Positions 1 through 11,234 of a stretch of DNA of 64,000 nucleotides are shown piece after piece. Origin of the DNA: CAVTWS01 sp963738445. GTDB taxonomy: Bacteria > Actinomycetota > Acidimicrobiia > Acidimicrobiales > SHLQ01. The DNA is taken from positions 248,001 to 312,000 of the forward strand of contig CAVTWS010000012.1 in NCBI GenBank assembly GCA_963738445.1, given 5' to 3'. Position 1 is the stretch's first letter, and each line of letters starts with the position of its first letter. Made by a program: the position numbers and the translations under genes. Below the pieces are notes generated by a model, which was given only the letters and a program-made list of their open reading frames with translations, searched no databases and had not been told where the DNA came from.

Positions 1-1
1 G

Positions 2-1105
2 GTCGGAGCTCTCAGCCTTCCGTTCCTCCCGGAGATCCCCGGCATGGACTCCTTCGCGGGCCCGTCGTTCCATTCGGCCGAATGGCCGGCCGATGTCGAT
101 CATCGAGGCGCGCACGTCGCTCTGGTCGGCGCCGGGGCGAGCGGTTTCCAGATCGCGCCCACGATCGCCGACGAGGTGGAGCACCTGACGATCTTCCAGC
201 GCACCCGTCAGTGGGTGATACCGAACGACCTCTACCACGAGCCCGTGCCCCCGGGTGACAACTGGGCCATGACCCATCTGCCCTTCTATGGGCGGTGGTA
301 CCGATTCATGCTGATGTACGCCGGCATCATGGTGGGCACCAAGCCGTTTCGGCGCGATCCCGGCTACGCGGATCCGGGTGCGATCAGCGCCGGCAACGCC
401 TCACGTCGTGAGTTCCTGATCGGGTGGCTGTCGGGCCTGCTCGAGGGCCGGCCCGATCTGATCGAGAAGTCGATTCCGCACTATCCGCCGTCGGGCAAAC
501 GGATCCTCCAGGACAACGGATCCTGGTACGCCTGCCTCCACAAGCCCAACGTCGAGCTCATCCAGTGCGGCATCGACCACATCCAGCCCGATGGCATCGT
601 CGACACCGAAGGCGTGCTGCACCGGGCGGACATCATCTGCTTCGCCACCGGGTTCCGGGCGAACGACTACCTGGCCCCGATCGAGTTCACCGGTCGCCAC
701 GGCTCGTCGATCCGCGACCAGTGGGGCGACGAACCGACCGCGTACCTCGGGATCACCGTGCCCAACTTCCCGAACCTGTTCCTCATGTACGGCCCGGGCA
801 CCAACCTCGCCCACAGTGCCAGCTTGATCTTCCACTCCGAATGCCAGACCCGCTACCTGATCGACGCCATGCACCGGGTGCTCAGCACCGGGGCTCGCTC
901 GATCGAGGTCAAGCCCGAGGTGAACGACGAGTTCGCGCTTCGGTACCGAGCGGAGATCGACCAGCTGATCTGGGCCCACGAGTCCATCGAACACAGTCAC
1001 TACAAGAACCGCGCCGGCAAGATCTACTCGTTGTCGCCGTGGCCCATGGACACCTACTGGGCGTGGACATCGGCGGTCGACCCTGATGACTACATCATCG
1101 TCTGA
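2..1105 (+). CDS. Flavin-containing Baeyer-Villiger monooxygenase, 5' truncated by window edge
   Basis: This is the C-terminal part (about 367 residues) of an FAD/NADPH monooxygenase; the reading frame is open to the first base of the window, so the start lies outside. The BVMO fingerprint FxGxxxHxxxW is visible (FAGPSFHSAEW, from about base 56), followed by the NADPH Rossmann motif GAGASG near base 130. The segment aligns by eye along its length with the complete 652-residue enzyme at 50832..52790, including HLPFYGRWYRF and the ending SPWPMDTYWAW. Enzymes of this size class resemble 4-hydroxyacetophenone monooxygenase and turn ketones into esters or lactones. The substrate is unknown. The next gene begins 16 bases after the stop, suggesting co-transcription. 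Confidence 0.88.
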   Translation, partial: VGALSLPFLPEIPGMDSFAGPSFHSAEWPADVDHRGAHVALVGAGASGFQIAPTIADEVEHLTIFQRTRQWVIPNDLYHEPVPPGDNWAMTHLPFYGRWYRFMLMYAGIMVGTKPFRRDPGYADPGAISAGNASRREFLIGWLSGLLEGRPDLIEKSIPHYPPSGKRILQDNGSWYACLHKPNVELIQCGIDHIQPDGIVDTEGVLHRADIICFATGFRANDYLAPIEFTGRHGSSIRDQWGDEPTAYLGITVPNFPNLFLMYGPGTNLAHSASLIFHSECQTRYLIDAMHRVLSTGARSIEVKPEVNDEFALRYRAEIDQLIWAHESIEHSHYKNRAGKIYSLSPWPMDTYWAWTSAVDPDDYIIV

Positions 1106-1121
1106 AGGCGGTCACGCATCG

Positions 1122-2195
1122 ATGTCACGTCTCCGACCACCGGTCACCGCCGACGAGATCACGCCGGCCTGGCTGACCGACGCGCTCCAGGAGCGCCACC
1201 CCGGAGCCGAGGTCGGCTCGGTCGAGGTCGTCTTCTCGGCGGAGGTCACCAACTCCCACGCCCGTCTCCGGGTGTCCTACGTCGAGCCGGCCGGCGCGCC
1301 ACCGACGATGTTCTGCAAGCTCTTGCCGGTCGACGAACGTCGCGCCGCGATCACCGCCACCCGCATGGGTCCCCGGGAAGTTCGGTTCTACCAGGACCTC
1401 GCCCCCCGGCTCGATCTGCTGGTGCCGGCCGTACACGTCGCCCTCCACGACCCCGACGACGATTCCTTCGTGCTGCTCATGGAGGACCTCGACGCCCGGG
1501 GCTGCGGTGTGAGCGACGGCACCTGGGCAGTCGACACGGACCAGGCGGCGGGCGCACTCGAGGGGTTGGCGGCGCTGCACGCCCGTTTCGAGGATCCGGG
1601 CCGGCGGGCGGCCGAGGCGCCATGGGTGCCCGAGCTGGCCTTCGGGAGCACGTACGGCGCGGTCATGTTGCAGTACGGCCTCGACCACCACCGGGACCGC
1701 TTGTCGGACACGTTCGCTGACATCGCCGGGATGTACATCCACCAGGGTCGAGCGCTGTTCGAGCTCTGGACCGCGGGGCCCAAGACGGTGGTGCACGGCG
1801 ACACCCACATCGGCAACCTCTACTTCGACGGCGACGCCATCGGCTTCCTCGATTGGGGCATCGTCAACGTGAACACACCGATGCGGGAGGTGAGCTACTT
1901 CATGACGATGGCCATGAACATCGACGATCGCCGGCGGAGCGAGGCCGACCTGCTCCGGCACTACCTCGAGGTCCGGCGGGGGCTCGGAGCCTCCGAGATC
2001 ACGTTCGACGACGCCTGGGCCGCCCACCGCATCCACGCCGGCTACTGCGTCCCGGCGAGCTGCCAGGTCGTCACCTTCCCCGAGGGCATGAGCGAGCGCC
2101 GCCGGGTGTTCTCCGAGGCGTTCCTCGCCCGCGCCGAGGCGGCGATCGCCGACCTCGAGGCTGCGGACGCGCTGCGCGCCGCCGCCGGTCTGTAG
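1122..2195 (+). CDS. APH/ecdysteroid-kinase-like phosphotransferase
   Basis: A 357-residue soluble kinase-fold protein. A candidate ATP-binding Lys is K66 (FCKLLP), the hinge is LLMEDL near 119-123, the catalytic loop is HGDTHIGNLYF with H225 and D227, and the metal-binding Asp is D244 in FLDWG. These are hallmarks of the aminoglycoside-phosphotransferase superfamily, and the HGDTHIGN form is common in the ecdysteroid-kinase-like branch that phosphorylates small hydroxylated molecules. I chose the ATG at 1122 because the in-frame ATG at 1086 would overlap the upstream monooxygenase and AAGGCGG lies about 10 bases before 1122. Its position between two BVMO genes suggests phosphorylation of an alcohol intermediate or detoxification, which is inference. 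Confidence 0.8.
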   Translation: MSRLRPPVTADEITPAWLTDALQERHPGAEVGSVEVVFSAEVTNSHARLRVSYVEPAGAPPTMFCKLLPVDERRAAITATRMGPREVRFYQDLAPRLDLLVPAVHVALHDPDDDSFVLLMEDLDARGCGVSDGTWAVDTDQAAGALEGLAALHARFEDPGRRAAEAPWVPELAFGSTYGAVMLQYGLDHHRDRLSDTFADIAGMYIHQGRALFELWTAGPKTVVHGDTHIGNLYFDGDAIGFLDWGIVNVNTPMREVSYFMTMAMNIDDRRRSEADLLRHYLEVRRGLGASEITFDDAWAAHRIHAGYCVPASCQVVTFPEGMSERRRVFSEAFLARAEAAIADLEAADALRAAAGL

Positions 2196-2215
2196 TCGCC
2201 GGCCGGTCCGACCCG

Positions 2216-4034
<1,819 letters not shown>

Positions 4035-4095
4035 GGTGGTGTCCTGGGCGAGGCGAGGTTGAGGGCGGCGGGGGAGGTGGCGAAGGGTGGCGGCT

Positions 4096-5307
4096 TCAGG
4101 CGGTGATGCCGAAGTACCGATCGAGGCGGTAGAGATCGACCGCGTTGCCGCGGAGGAGCTTGAACGTCTCATCCTCGGTCAGCCCCGCCTTCTCGACGAT
4201 GGCGGTGGCCACCTTCTCGGTGTTCGGGAAGGTGGAGTCGGCGTGCGGGTAGTCGACCTCGAAGGTGATCTGGTCCGTGCCGACGACATCGCGGTTCCGC
4301 AGGCCGGTCTCGTCGTCGAAGATGCAGAACCACATGTGGTCCCTGATGTAGGTCGACGGCGGCTGGGGCAGGTCCGATCCGAAGGAGGCGTCGGCGCGCT
4401 CGTGCCAGAGCTTGTCGGCCCGCTCCATCACGTACGGAACCCAGCCGAGCTGACCCTCGCTGTAGGCGACCCGGAGGGCGGGGAACCGGTCGAACGTGCC
4501 CGACATGATGAAGTCGACCGCGGAGCCCATGGCGTTCTGGAAGGTCAGGATCGAGCTGACGATGAAGGGTGCGTCGGGCGAGGTCGACGGCATTTTCGAC
4601 GACGAGCCGATGTGCATGTTGATGACCGTGTCGGTGTCCTCGCAGGCCCGGAACAGTGGATCCCAGAACCGGTTGCGGTCGTGGACCGAGGGCAGGCCGA
4701 GGTGAAACGGGTTCTCCGAGAACGTGATGGCGTGGCTGCCCTTGCTGGCGCAGCGGTGCACCTCGGCGGCGGCGAGCTCCGCGTCCCACAGGGGAACGAT
4801 GGTGAGGGGGATCAGGCGGCCGTACCCGTCCCCGGCGCACCACTCGTCGATGATCCAGTCGTTGTAGGCCTGGACGCAGAGGAATGCGAGCTCCTTGTCC
4901 TGGCGTTCGAGGAACGCCTGTCCGCAGAAGCGGGGGAGCACGTTCGGGAAGCAGATGGACGCATCGGTGTGATTGGCGTCCATGTCGGCCAGCCGGTCGG
5001 CCTGCTTCCAGCACCCGGGGCGGATGTCGTCGAACGTGACCGGCTCGTTGTCGAGGTTCGGGAAGCCCACGGCCGCCGAGAGCTTGGGGAAGGGGTAGAC
5101 GAGGTCGTCGTAGAGCCAGAAGTCGCAGGGCACACCGTCGGGAGCGCCCTTCTCGAACGAGAACACGCCGCCGACCATGCCGACGGTGGCGGTGTCGCGG
5201 ACGACCCGAGGGGCGCGGTCCTGGTACCGGGCCGGCAGCCGGCTGGTCCACAGGTCGGGCGGCTCCACGACGTGGTCGTCGACCGAGATGATGCGGGGAA
5301 TCGACAT
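4096..5307 (-). CDS. Amidohydrolase family 2 (TIM-barrel metal-dependent hydrolase/decarboxylase)
   Basis: A 403-residue protein starting MSIPRIISVDDHVVEP; the D-x-H metal motif is D10-D11-H12. Other landmarks are INMHIGSSS in the middle and FEVDYPHADSTFPNT near the C terminus, which supply metal or catalytic His and Asp residues in PF04909 members such as ACMSD and gamma-resorcylate decarboxylase. Actinobacteria often carry several of these next to monooxygenases. The ATG at 5307 starts exactly at the conserved N terminus; an open frame continues upstream without matching the family. It lies 61 bases downstream of the broken BVMO start and is on the same strand as the D-aminoacylase-like gene behind it. 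A paralogue, frameshifted, is at 32350..33573. Confidence 0.85.
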   Translation of the reverse strand: MSIPRIISVDDHVVEPPDLWTSRLPARYQDRAPRVVRDTATVGMVGGVFSFEKGAPDGVPCDFWLYDDLVYPFPKLSAAVGFPNLDNEPVTFDDIRPGCWKQADRLADMDANHTDASICFPNVLPRFCGQAFLERQDKELAFLCVQAYNDWIIDEWCAGDGYGRLIPLTIVPLWDAELAAAEVHRCASKGSHAITFSENPFHLGLPSVHDRNRFWDPLFRACEDTDTVINMHIGSSSKMPSTSPDAPFIVSSILTFQNAMGSAVDFIMSGTFDRFPALRVAYSEGQLGWVPYVMERADKLWHERADASFGSDLPQPPSTYIRDHMWFCIFDDETGLRNRDVVGTDQITFEVDYPHADSTFPNTEKVATAIVEKAGLTEDETFKLLRGNAVDLYRLDRYFGITA

Positions 5308-5414
5308 GGCGGCGGGTCCTTGATGGTGAAAGCGGGCGTTGTCGGAATGCGTGCGGTGTCGTTCGGGCCGGGCTGGGAGATGGATCGGGGCGGCCGGTTT
5401 GGGCGGAGCGCAGG

Positions 5415-7154
5415 TCAGACGGGGGCGTTGGTGGCGGTCAGCGGAACGGTGGCGGTGTCTCGCCCGGAGCGCAGCACGCCGCCGGGCAGGTCGCCGGTGG
5501 GCTGACCGTTGTCGACCGTGAGGCGACCGTTCACCAGGACCTGCTCGACCCCGCAGGCGCCGGCATACAGCCGGGAGCTGTCGCCGGGGAGGTCCGTGAC
5601 GAGCTGGAGGTCCTCGGCGCCGACCCGCGCCGGATCGAAGACCACGAGGTCGGCGTGGTATCCCTCGGCGATCCGCCCGCGCTGGCGCAGCCCGAAGTAG
5701 CGGGCGGGCACATCGGTGATCAGGCGGATCGCCTCCTCCATGGGGATCAGTTGCTGACCCCGGATGCAATCGGCGAGGAAGGCGGTGGTGTAGGGCGCGC
5801 CGCACATGCGGTCGAGGTGAGCGCCCGCGTCAGAGCCGCCGATCATCACGTCGGGCAGGCCCCAGGCCCGGGCCCGCATGCGCCAGGACTCGCCGTCGTC
5901 GTCGGTCGGACCGGGCCACCAGACGGTGCGGAGGTCGTCGTCGACGGCGATGTCCAGCATGCAGGCGAAGTCGCGAACGCCCCGTTCCCGGGCGATGTCG
6001 GCCACGAGGCGACCCTTCAGCCCCTCGTTTGCGGCGCTGAACGTGTCGCCGACGACGTAGCGGCTCCAGCCGGCGAGCCGGCCGAACACGCCGGCGTCGG
6101 GTGAGGCCGCCCGGTTCTCGAGGAACACGCGGTGCTCGGGGTCCGACAGGCGGGCGATCCGCTCCTCCAACGGCAACTCCATCGTCGCCTTCCAGTCAGG
6201 CAACATCCAGAAGGCGCAGAAGTTCCGGAAGCTCATGTTCATGCCCACGAGGATGGGCATCGTGAGCGCGACCACCCGTCCGCCGTTCTGGCGGGCGTGC
6301 TCGGACAGGGCGATCTGGCCGCGGTAGTCGTCGGCGCGGGCGGAATCGATGGTCAGGACGTTCCAGTTGACGGCTCGTTCGCCGGCCAGCGACATGTTCG
6401 TGATGAGATCGAGCTCGGCATCGCTGAAACCGTTCATGCAACCGTCGGCGACGAGCTCCAGCGTGGTGCCCTCGTGATCCTTCACGGCGGCGCACAGCGC
6501 GAGCACCTCCTCCCGGGTCGACCAGCGTGACGGCACGGGCTGCCCGTCGGCGTCGGAGTGGGTGTACGCCAGCGAGGTCGAGAACCCGAGCCCGCCGGCC
6601 TCGATCGCCTCGTGGAGGAGGCGGGCCATCTCGGCGATCTCCTCGGGCCGGGCCTCATCGCCGACCGACCGCTCACCCATGACGTGGCGGCGGAGGGCGG
6701 TGTGACCGACCAGGAACGCGGCGTTCACGCCGAGTCGGCCATCGAGCCGGTCGAGGTACTCGCCGAAGCTCGACCAGTTCCAGGGCACGCCTTCGGTCAG
6801 CGCCGCCTTCGACATGCCCTCGACCTTGCACATCATGTCGAGCAGGTACGGGGCGTTCGACGGGTCGAGGGGGGCGAGGGTGAACCCGCAGTTGCCCGCC
6901 ACGATCGACGTGACGCCGTGCAGGTTCGACGGGGTCGCGTACGGGTCCCAGAAGAGCTGGGCGTCGTAGTGCGTGTGGGGATCGACGAAGCCCGGGCACA
7001 CCACCCGGCCGGTGGCGTCGAGTGTGCGCACGGCCGGTTCGGTGACGGAGCCGACGGCGACGATCCGACCGTCGCGAACGCCGACATCGCCAAGGACGCC
7101 TGGGCTTCCCGTTCCGTCGACGATGGTCGCTCCCGCGATCAGCAGGTCGAGCAT
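5415..7154 (-). CDS. N-acyl-D-amino-acid deacylase-type amidohydrolase
   Basis: A 579-residue amidohydrolase, typical of the D-aminoacylase/DAN family. The composite beta-sandwich start (LLIAGATIVDGTG) leads into the metal site HTHYD (H60, H62) and GNCG (C89), the bridging-ligand region used by D-aminoacylases. A SDAGAH motif lies in the C-terminal half and the tail has GYHADLVVFDP, the return to the sandwich domain. Family members deacylate N-acyl-D-amino acids, but many actinobacterial homologues act on unidentified cyclic amides. It is one of three paralogues in 12 kb (also 13012..14698 and 15687..17420). The TetR gene lies 7 bases upstream on the same strand, so the two are probably co-transcribed. 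Confidence 0.85.
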   Translation of the reverse strand: MLDLLIAGATIVDGTGSPGVLGDVGVRDGRIVAVGSVTEPAVRTLDATGRVVCPGFVDPHTHYDAQLFWDPYATPSNLHGVTSIVAGNCGFTLAPLDPSNAPYLLDMMCKVEGMSKAALTEGVPWNWSSFGEYLDRLDGRLGVNAAFLVGHTALRRHVMGERSVGDEARPEEIAEMARLLHEAIEAGGLGFSTSLAYTHSDADGQPVPSRWSTREEVLALCAAVKDHEGTTLELVADGCMNGFSDAELDLITNMSLAGERAVNWNVLTIDSARADDYRGQIALSEHARQNGGRVVALTMPILVGMNMSFRNFCAFWMLPDWKATMELPLEERIARLSDPEHRVFLENRAASPDAGVFGRLAGWSRYVVGDTFSAANEGLKGRLVADIARERGVRDFACMLDIAVDDDLRTVWWPGPTDDDGESWRMRARAWGLPDVMIGGSDAGAHLDRMCGAPYTTAFLADCIRGQQLIPMEEAIRLITDVPARYFGLRQRGRIAEGYHADLVVFDPARVGAEDLQLVTDLPGDSSRLYAGACGVEQVLVNGRLTVDNGQPTGDLPGGVLRSGRDTATVPLTATNAPV

Positions 7155-7161
7155 GGAGTCC

Positions 7162-7893
7162 TCACTTCGTGGGTTCAGGGGTGGTCGACATGGGGTCCGA
7201 CGGCGTGGCGTGGTTGGTCAGCAGTCGAGGCAGCATGCCGAAGCTGTGCTCGAGGAGCCGGGGCAGATCGTCGGCCGTCTCGCCGGAGGCCCAGCGGTCG
7301 ACGGCGTGCCAGATCGCCGTATAGGCGACGGACACGAGAAGCCGGAGCTCCTCGGCCGTGACGTTCGGGGTAGTGGTATGGAGCGCCTCCACCACTTCGC
7401 GTTGCTCCTGCCCGTTGATCTCGGCGTGGCGGGCGAGCAGCTCGGGTGTGGACCGGATCAGGCGGTACCGGGCCTTGATGACCCGTAGCGTCGCCGTGTC
7501 GTGCTGGCGGGCCTGCGCGCACTGGCTGGTGCACAGGCGGGTCCAGGGATCCGTCGAGACCGGCTGCGCCAGGAGGTGTTCGATCATGGAGCTGGCGCTG
7601 GGCCGGAGATCGTTGAAAACCGTGCGGTCCTTGGTCGGGAAGTAGCGGAAGAACGTACGGAGGGAGACCTCGGCGCGGTCGGCGATCTCTTCGACCGTGG
7701 TGGCGGCGTAGCCCCGCTCGGCGAAGAGCTCGAGGGCGGCGGCCTCGAGGGCCCGTTGGGTCCGGAGCCGGTTCAGCTCCCGCCGGGGCGGTTTGGCGGG
7801 TGATCCGTCGCCGGTCGCGCCCGACCGGCCGGCGTGAATGGCGCGGTCGACGTGAATGGCGCGGTCGACGATGGGGGAGGTCAGGGCGCTCAC
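7162..7893 (-). CDS. TetR-family transcriptional regulator
   Basis: The N-terminal helix-turn-helix is clear: RTQRALEAAALELFAERGY, then VEEIADRAEVSLRTFFRYF and TKDRTVF. The rest is a variable ligand-binding domain. The open frame reaches GTG 7920, but a good promoter (-10 at 7919..7924) overlaps that codon, so I prefer GTG 7893, giving about 243 residues. The N-terminal extension contains a six-residue tandem duplication (VDRAIH twice) encoded by an exact 18-bp repeat. The gene sits 7 bases upstream of a D-aminoacylase-like gene and diverges from the DUF6328 gene, so it may control itself and the downstream catabolic genes. Confidence 0.88.
   Translation of the reverse strand: MSALTSPIVDRAIHVDRAIHAGRSGATGDGSPAKPPRRELNRLRTQRALEAAALELFAERGYAATTVEEIADRAEVSLRTFFRYFPTKDRTVFNDLRPSASSMIEHLLAQPVSTDPWTRLCTSQCAQARQHDTATLRVIKARYRLIRSTPELLARHAEINGQEQREVVEALHTTTPNVTAEELRLLVSVAYTAIWHAVDRWASGETADDLPRLLEHSFGMLPRLLTNHATPSDPMSTTPEPTK
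7833..7868. repeat. 18-bp perfect tandem duplication inside the TetR gene
   Basis: The unit CGTGAATGGCGCGGTCGA occurs twice back to back (7833..7850 and 7851..7868). Being a multiple of three, it keeps the frame and duplicates six residues in the poorly conserved N-terminal arm upstream of the DNA-binding domain. Such repeats arise by slippage and can change copy number. Confidence 0.9.
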
Positions 7894-7918
7894 GGCCGCA
7901 CGCTCATCACAAGCTGGC

Positions 7919-7947
7919 ACGGTATGTCATCTGGCAGTCCATGTCAA
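7919..7947 (-). promoter_or_regulatory. Predicted sigma-70-type promoter of the TetR gene
   Basis: On the minus strand a consensus -35 TTGACA (7947..7942) is followed by a 17-base spacer and a -10-like TACCGT (7924..7919). The spacer holds TGGACTGCCA, whose ends pair (TGG/CCA), and TGACA occurs on both sides, so an autoregulatory TetR operator may overlap the promoter. Transcription would start near 7912, which argues against the GTG at 7920 as the start codon. Confidence 0.5.
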
Positions 7948-8002
7948 CAAGTCGTGGATGGGCGACGTTTGCGCGGTCACCCGACGCGGGTACCCGTCGG
8001 CC

Positions 8003-8473
8003 ATGACCGAGTCCACGCCCGACGACGACGATGTCGACGACCAGTTCCGCGCCCTGCTGGAGGGTCTCCGGACATCGTTGCCCGGAGTGCAGGTGCTCTT
8101 CGCCTTCCTGCTCGTTGTGCCGTTGCAGACGTCGTTCGAACAGCTCGAACGTCTCGAGCGGGTGGTGTTCTCCGTCGTGTTCTACTCCGCGGCGGCCGCG
8201 TCGGTGCTGCTCATCGCTCCGAGCGTCCACCAACGAATTCGGGCCCCGAGCTCGGGGGTGCGCCGTCACAGCCGCCGCCACCTCGTGATCACCACGTGGG
8301 TCACGATCGTCGGCTCCCTCGTGATGGGGGTCGCAATCGTGTCGACCGTGATGTTCGTGTCGAGTCTGGTCCACACCACGACCGAGGCCGTGCTGGCCAC
8401 CGGAGGCCTGGCGGCCCTCGTGCTGGGGAGCTGGCTCTACCTGCCGCTCGTCACCTTCGAACAAGAGCCGTGA
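8003..8473 (+). CDS. DUF6328 family integral membrane protein
   Basis: A 156-residue protein with an acidic N terminus and four hydrophobic segments, roughly residues 31-43, 56-76, 95-120 and 126-150. The sequence LRTSLPGVQVLFAFLL followed by FEQLERLERVV is characteristic of DUF6328, a small actinobacterial membrane family with no assigned function. The ATG at 8003 begins the conserved part; the open frame extends further upstream, but that stretch overlaps the TetR promoter and does not look like a membrane protein start. It is divergent from TetR and convergent with the acyl-CoA synthetase (25 bases between stops). Confidence 0.75.
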   Translation: MTESTPDDDDVDDQFRALLEGLRTSLPGVQVLFAFLLVVPLQTSFEQLERLERVVFSVVFYSAAAASVLLIAPSVHQRIRAPSSGVRRHSRRHLVITTWVTIVGSLVMGVAIVSTVMFVSSLVHTTTEAVLATGGLAALVLGSWLYLPLVTFEQEP

Positions 8474-8498
8474 GCCGCACCATCTCGCCCGATCGGGG

Positions 8499-10102
8499 TC
8501 AGTCGAGGGCGGGTTCGGCGTCGGCCATCTCCCGGAGCTTGTTCTTGAGCAGCTTGTCGAGCGTGCCGGTGGGGAACGACTCCACGAAGTAGACGGCCCG
8601 GGGAACCTTGAACGGCGCCAGCTTCTGCGTGCACGTCGCGACGATCTCCGCAGCAACCATCGTGTGGTCGTGGTCACCCGGCGCGGCGATGACGAAGGCC
8701 ACCGGCACCTCGGAGAGGAACTCGTGGTGTTTGGCGACCACAGCGACGGACTGGACCGCCGGCAGGGCGACGATGATGTCCTCCACCTGCTTGGCCGACA
8801 CGTTCTCCCCGCCCACCTTGAGCAGGTCCTTGTCACGCTCCTGGTAGAAGACGTTCCCGCCGGCGCCCATGGTGACCATGTCGCCGGTCTTGAACCAACC
8901 GTCCTCGAAGGCCTTGGCGTTCGCCTCCGGGTTGTCGTGGTACTCGAGGAACAACTGCACGCCGCGGGTGCCTCGCAGCCACAACTCGCCCATCTGTCCG
9001 TCGGCGCACAACTCGCCCGCTTCCTTGTCGACCACGGCGATCTCGTACCCGGGTGTCACGTGACCCATCGATCGGGTCGGGAGCTTCTCGGCCGGTTTGC
9101 CGGTGATGGCATGGGTGACCGTTTCGGTCATGCCGTAGGCGGCGTACACGCTGATGCCGTACAGACGGTCCAGATCGGCCATGACGAAACCGAACACGCC
9201 GACGCGGAGGCGATGATCGGTGGGGCGGTCGGGGCTGGCCAGGGCGGCCATCACGAACGGCAGCACCGAGACGTGGGTGACCCCGTGCTGCACGACCGTC
9301 GTCCAGAAACGGCTCTGCGACCACTTCGGCATGAGCACGGCCGTGGCGCCGACACCGAGCACCGAGAAGAAGGCCCACGTCTGGGCGTTCACGTGGAAAA
9401 GGGCTGATAGATGACGTAGGTGTCGTCGCCCGTCAGATCGATGTTGCGGGGTCCGATCCGGCTGGCCCACACCGCGTTGGCGTGTGTGTGCACGACGGCC
9501 TTGGGGCGACTGGTCGTTCCGGACGTGAACATGATGCCGAAGGGCAGCATCGGTTCGACATCCCGCCCGGCCCAGGCGCCCGCGTCGCCGAACAGGGTTT
9601 CGAACGACGAGAAACCGTGGGCCTCGTCGGCGGCGATGGCCGGCTCGCCGCTGTTGTCGGCGGTCACGGCGATCCAACGCAGGTCGGGCGCGGCCTGGGC
9701 CACCATGGCCGCGTACTGGGGCTGGGTGATGGCGGCGACCGCTCCGGTGTGGCCGGCGAAGTACTCCATCTCGGCACCGACGGACTTGGTGTTCGTGGTG
9801 ACACCGACGGCGCCCAACACCGCGCAGGCCAGCCAGGCGAGCACCTGCTCCGGGCAGTTCTCGCTGTGCAGCAGCACCTTGTCGCCCTTCTGGATGCCCC
9901 GGTCCGCCAGCCCCGCAGCCAGCCGGTGCACGTCGGTGCGGAGCTCGGCGTAGCTCCACCGTCGCCCGGCGCCGTCTCGCGGGGCCCAGATGAGAACGGG
10001 GTGGTCGGGCGTGTGGTGGGCCCAATGGTCGAGCAGGTACGAGATGTCCTGGCCGTGCATCTGGAACTGGCGGAGGGCGTCGGGGTCCATGCCCGACATC
10101 AT
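8499..10102 (-). CDS. Acyl-CoA synthetase (AMP-forming), one frameshift near 9402
   Basis: Adenylate-forming ligase of about 534 residues that activates a carboxylic acid as its AMP ester and transfers it to CoA. The P-loop FTSGTTSRPKAVVHTH is in the N-terminal piece; YGMTETVTH, WFKTGDMV, GGENVSAKQVEDII and a C-terminal TGTLDKLLKNKLR with the likely adenylation Lys are in the second. The two frames join at a C run: the sequence reads CAGCCCTTTTCCAC where one more C restores Y-Q-P-L-F-H-V. This is probably a homopolymer error. I chose the ATG-ATG at 10102, where family similarity starts (MMSGMDPDALRQF); upstream codons are low-complexity. It is divergent from the quinone oxidoreductase. Confidence 0.85.
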
Positions 10103-10253
10103 GCCTCCCTCCCCCAACCCGCCCCTCCCACCTCGCAACTGTGCGCGTGGGGCGACGTCCGGTGTCGCCTGGCGCGCGCGGAGTTCGGGGGTGGGCGGGG
10201 GTGCGCAGTTCGGCGGTCGGGGTGGGGAGGGCGGGTGGGAGTAGGGTCCGGGG
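10103..10253. promoter_or_regulatory. Divergent GC-rich intergenic region with an imperfect inverted repeat
   Basis: This 151-base region separates two divergent genes. Its left edge (about 10105..10135) is C-rich, with ACCCGCCCCTCCCA, and its right edge (about 10222..10243) is the G-rich near-complement TGGGGAGGGCGGGTGGGAG, so the ends could pair imperfectly. TGTGCGC and GTGCGCAG lie inside. Promoters for both genes are expected here, but no consensus -35/-10 pair stands out. Confidence 0.35.
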
Positions 10254-11234
10254 ATGCGAGCGTGGCAGGTCACGGGCGCGGGGTTCCCTCGCGATGTGTT
10301 GCGGCTGGTCGACATCGAGGTGCCGAGTCCGGGGCCCGGGGAGATCCGGCTCCGGGTGGAGGCCGCCGCCATCGGGCTGCCCGACGTCTTCATGTGCCAG
10401 GGCGTCTATCCGCTGACACCGGCCGGCGTGTTCGTGCCGGGGCAGGAGGTGTGCGGAACGGTCGACGCGGTGGGTGACGGCGTCGACGTGCCTCTCGGGG
10501 CCCGCGTGATGGCGGTCACGAACTTCTTCGACGGCCGCGGCGGCTTTGCCGAATACACCATCGCCCAGGCGGAGTCTGCGTACCCGGTGCCCGAGTCCAT
10601 GCCGGCGCCTGACGCAGCGTCGTTCCGGATCGGCTTCTCCACGGCGTGGATCGGTCTCGTGCGTCGCGGGCGGCTCCAGCGCGGTGAGACGTTGCTGGTC
10701 CTCGGCGCCGCGGGCGGATCGGGGATCACCGCAGTCCAGCTCGGCCACGCGCTGGGCGCCCGGGTCATCGCCGTGACCTCCGGCGGCGAACGGGGGGACT
10801 TCTGCCGCGCTCACGGCCCTGATGACGTCCTCGACCGCACCGCGGGTGATATCGCCACCGCGATCGACACCGCCACCGACGGGCGCGGTGTCGACATCGT
10901 CTACGACCCGGTCGGTGGCGTGGTCGCCGACGCCACGGTGCGGTGTCTGGCTCGAGACGGCCGGCTCCTCGCGGTGGGGTTCGCCAGCGGATCCTGGGTC
11001 ACCCCTGACACGCACCTGCTCGTACGCCGGAACGCATCGCTGGTCGGCGTGTACGCCGGTGGGCTCTCGCGCGCCGACAACGAGGCCGATCATCGATCGC
11101 TGATGGGTTTGGTCGAGGCCGGCTACCTGCGCGGCATGTCGACGACGATGTCGTTCGACGAACTCCCCGAGGCGGTCGAGGCCGTTCGGGCGTCGGCCGT
11201 GCTCGGCAAGGTCGTGATCACGCCGGTCGGTTGA
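10254..11234 (+). CDS. Zinc-independent quinone oxidoreductase (MDR superfamily)
   Basis: A 326-residue medium-chain reductase. The N-terminal GroES-like fold is seen in PGPGEIRLRVEAAAIGLPD and FVPGQEVCGTV, and the NADPH-binding Rossmann motif is LVLGAAGGSGITAVQLG. The structural and catalytic zinc ligands of alcohol dehydrogenases are absent, pointing to the quinone oxidoreductase/enoyl reductase branch. Start ATG 10254 is the first codon of the conserved MRAWQV. It is divergent from the acyl-CoA synthetase, and its 3' end overlaps the 3' end of bioB by 17 bases in convergent orientation. A reductase for enones or acyl-CoA thioesters would fit the neighbourhood. Confidence 0.85.
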   Translation: MRAWQVTGAGFPRDVLRLVDIEVPSPGPGEIRLRVEAAAIGLPDVFMCQGVYPLTPAGVFVPGQEVCGTVDAVGDGVDVPLGARVMAVTNFFDGRGGFAEYTIAQAESAYPVPESMPAPDAASFRIGFSTAWIGLVRRGRLQRGETLLVLGAAGGSGITAVQLGHALGARVIAVTSGGERGDFCRAHGPDDVLDRTAGDIATAIDTATDGRGVDIVYDPVGGVVADATVRCLARDGRLLAVGFASGSWVTPDTHLLVRRNASLVGVYAGGLSRADNEADHRSLMGLVEAGYLRGMSTTMSFDELPEAVEAVRASAVLGKVVITPVG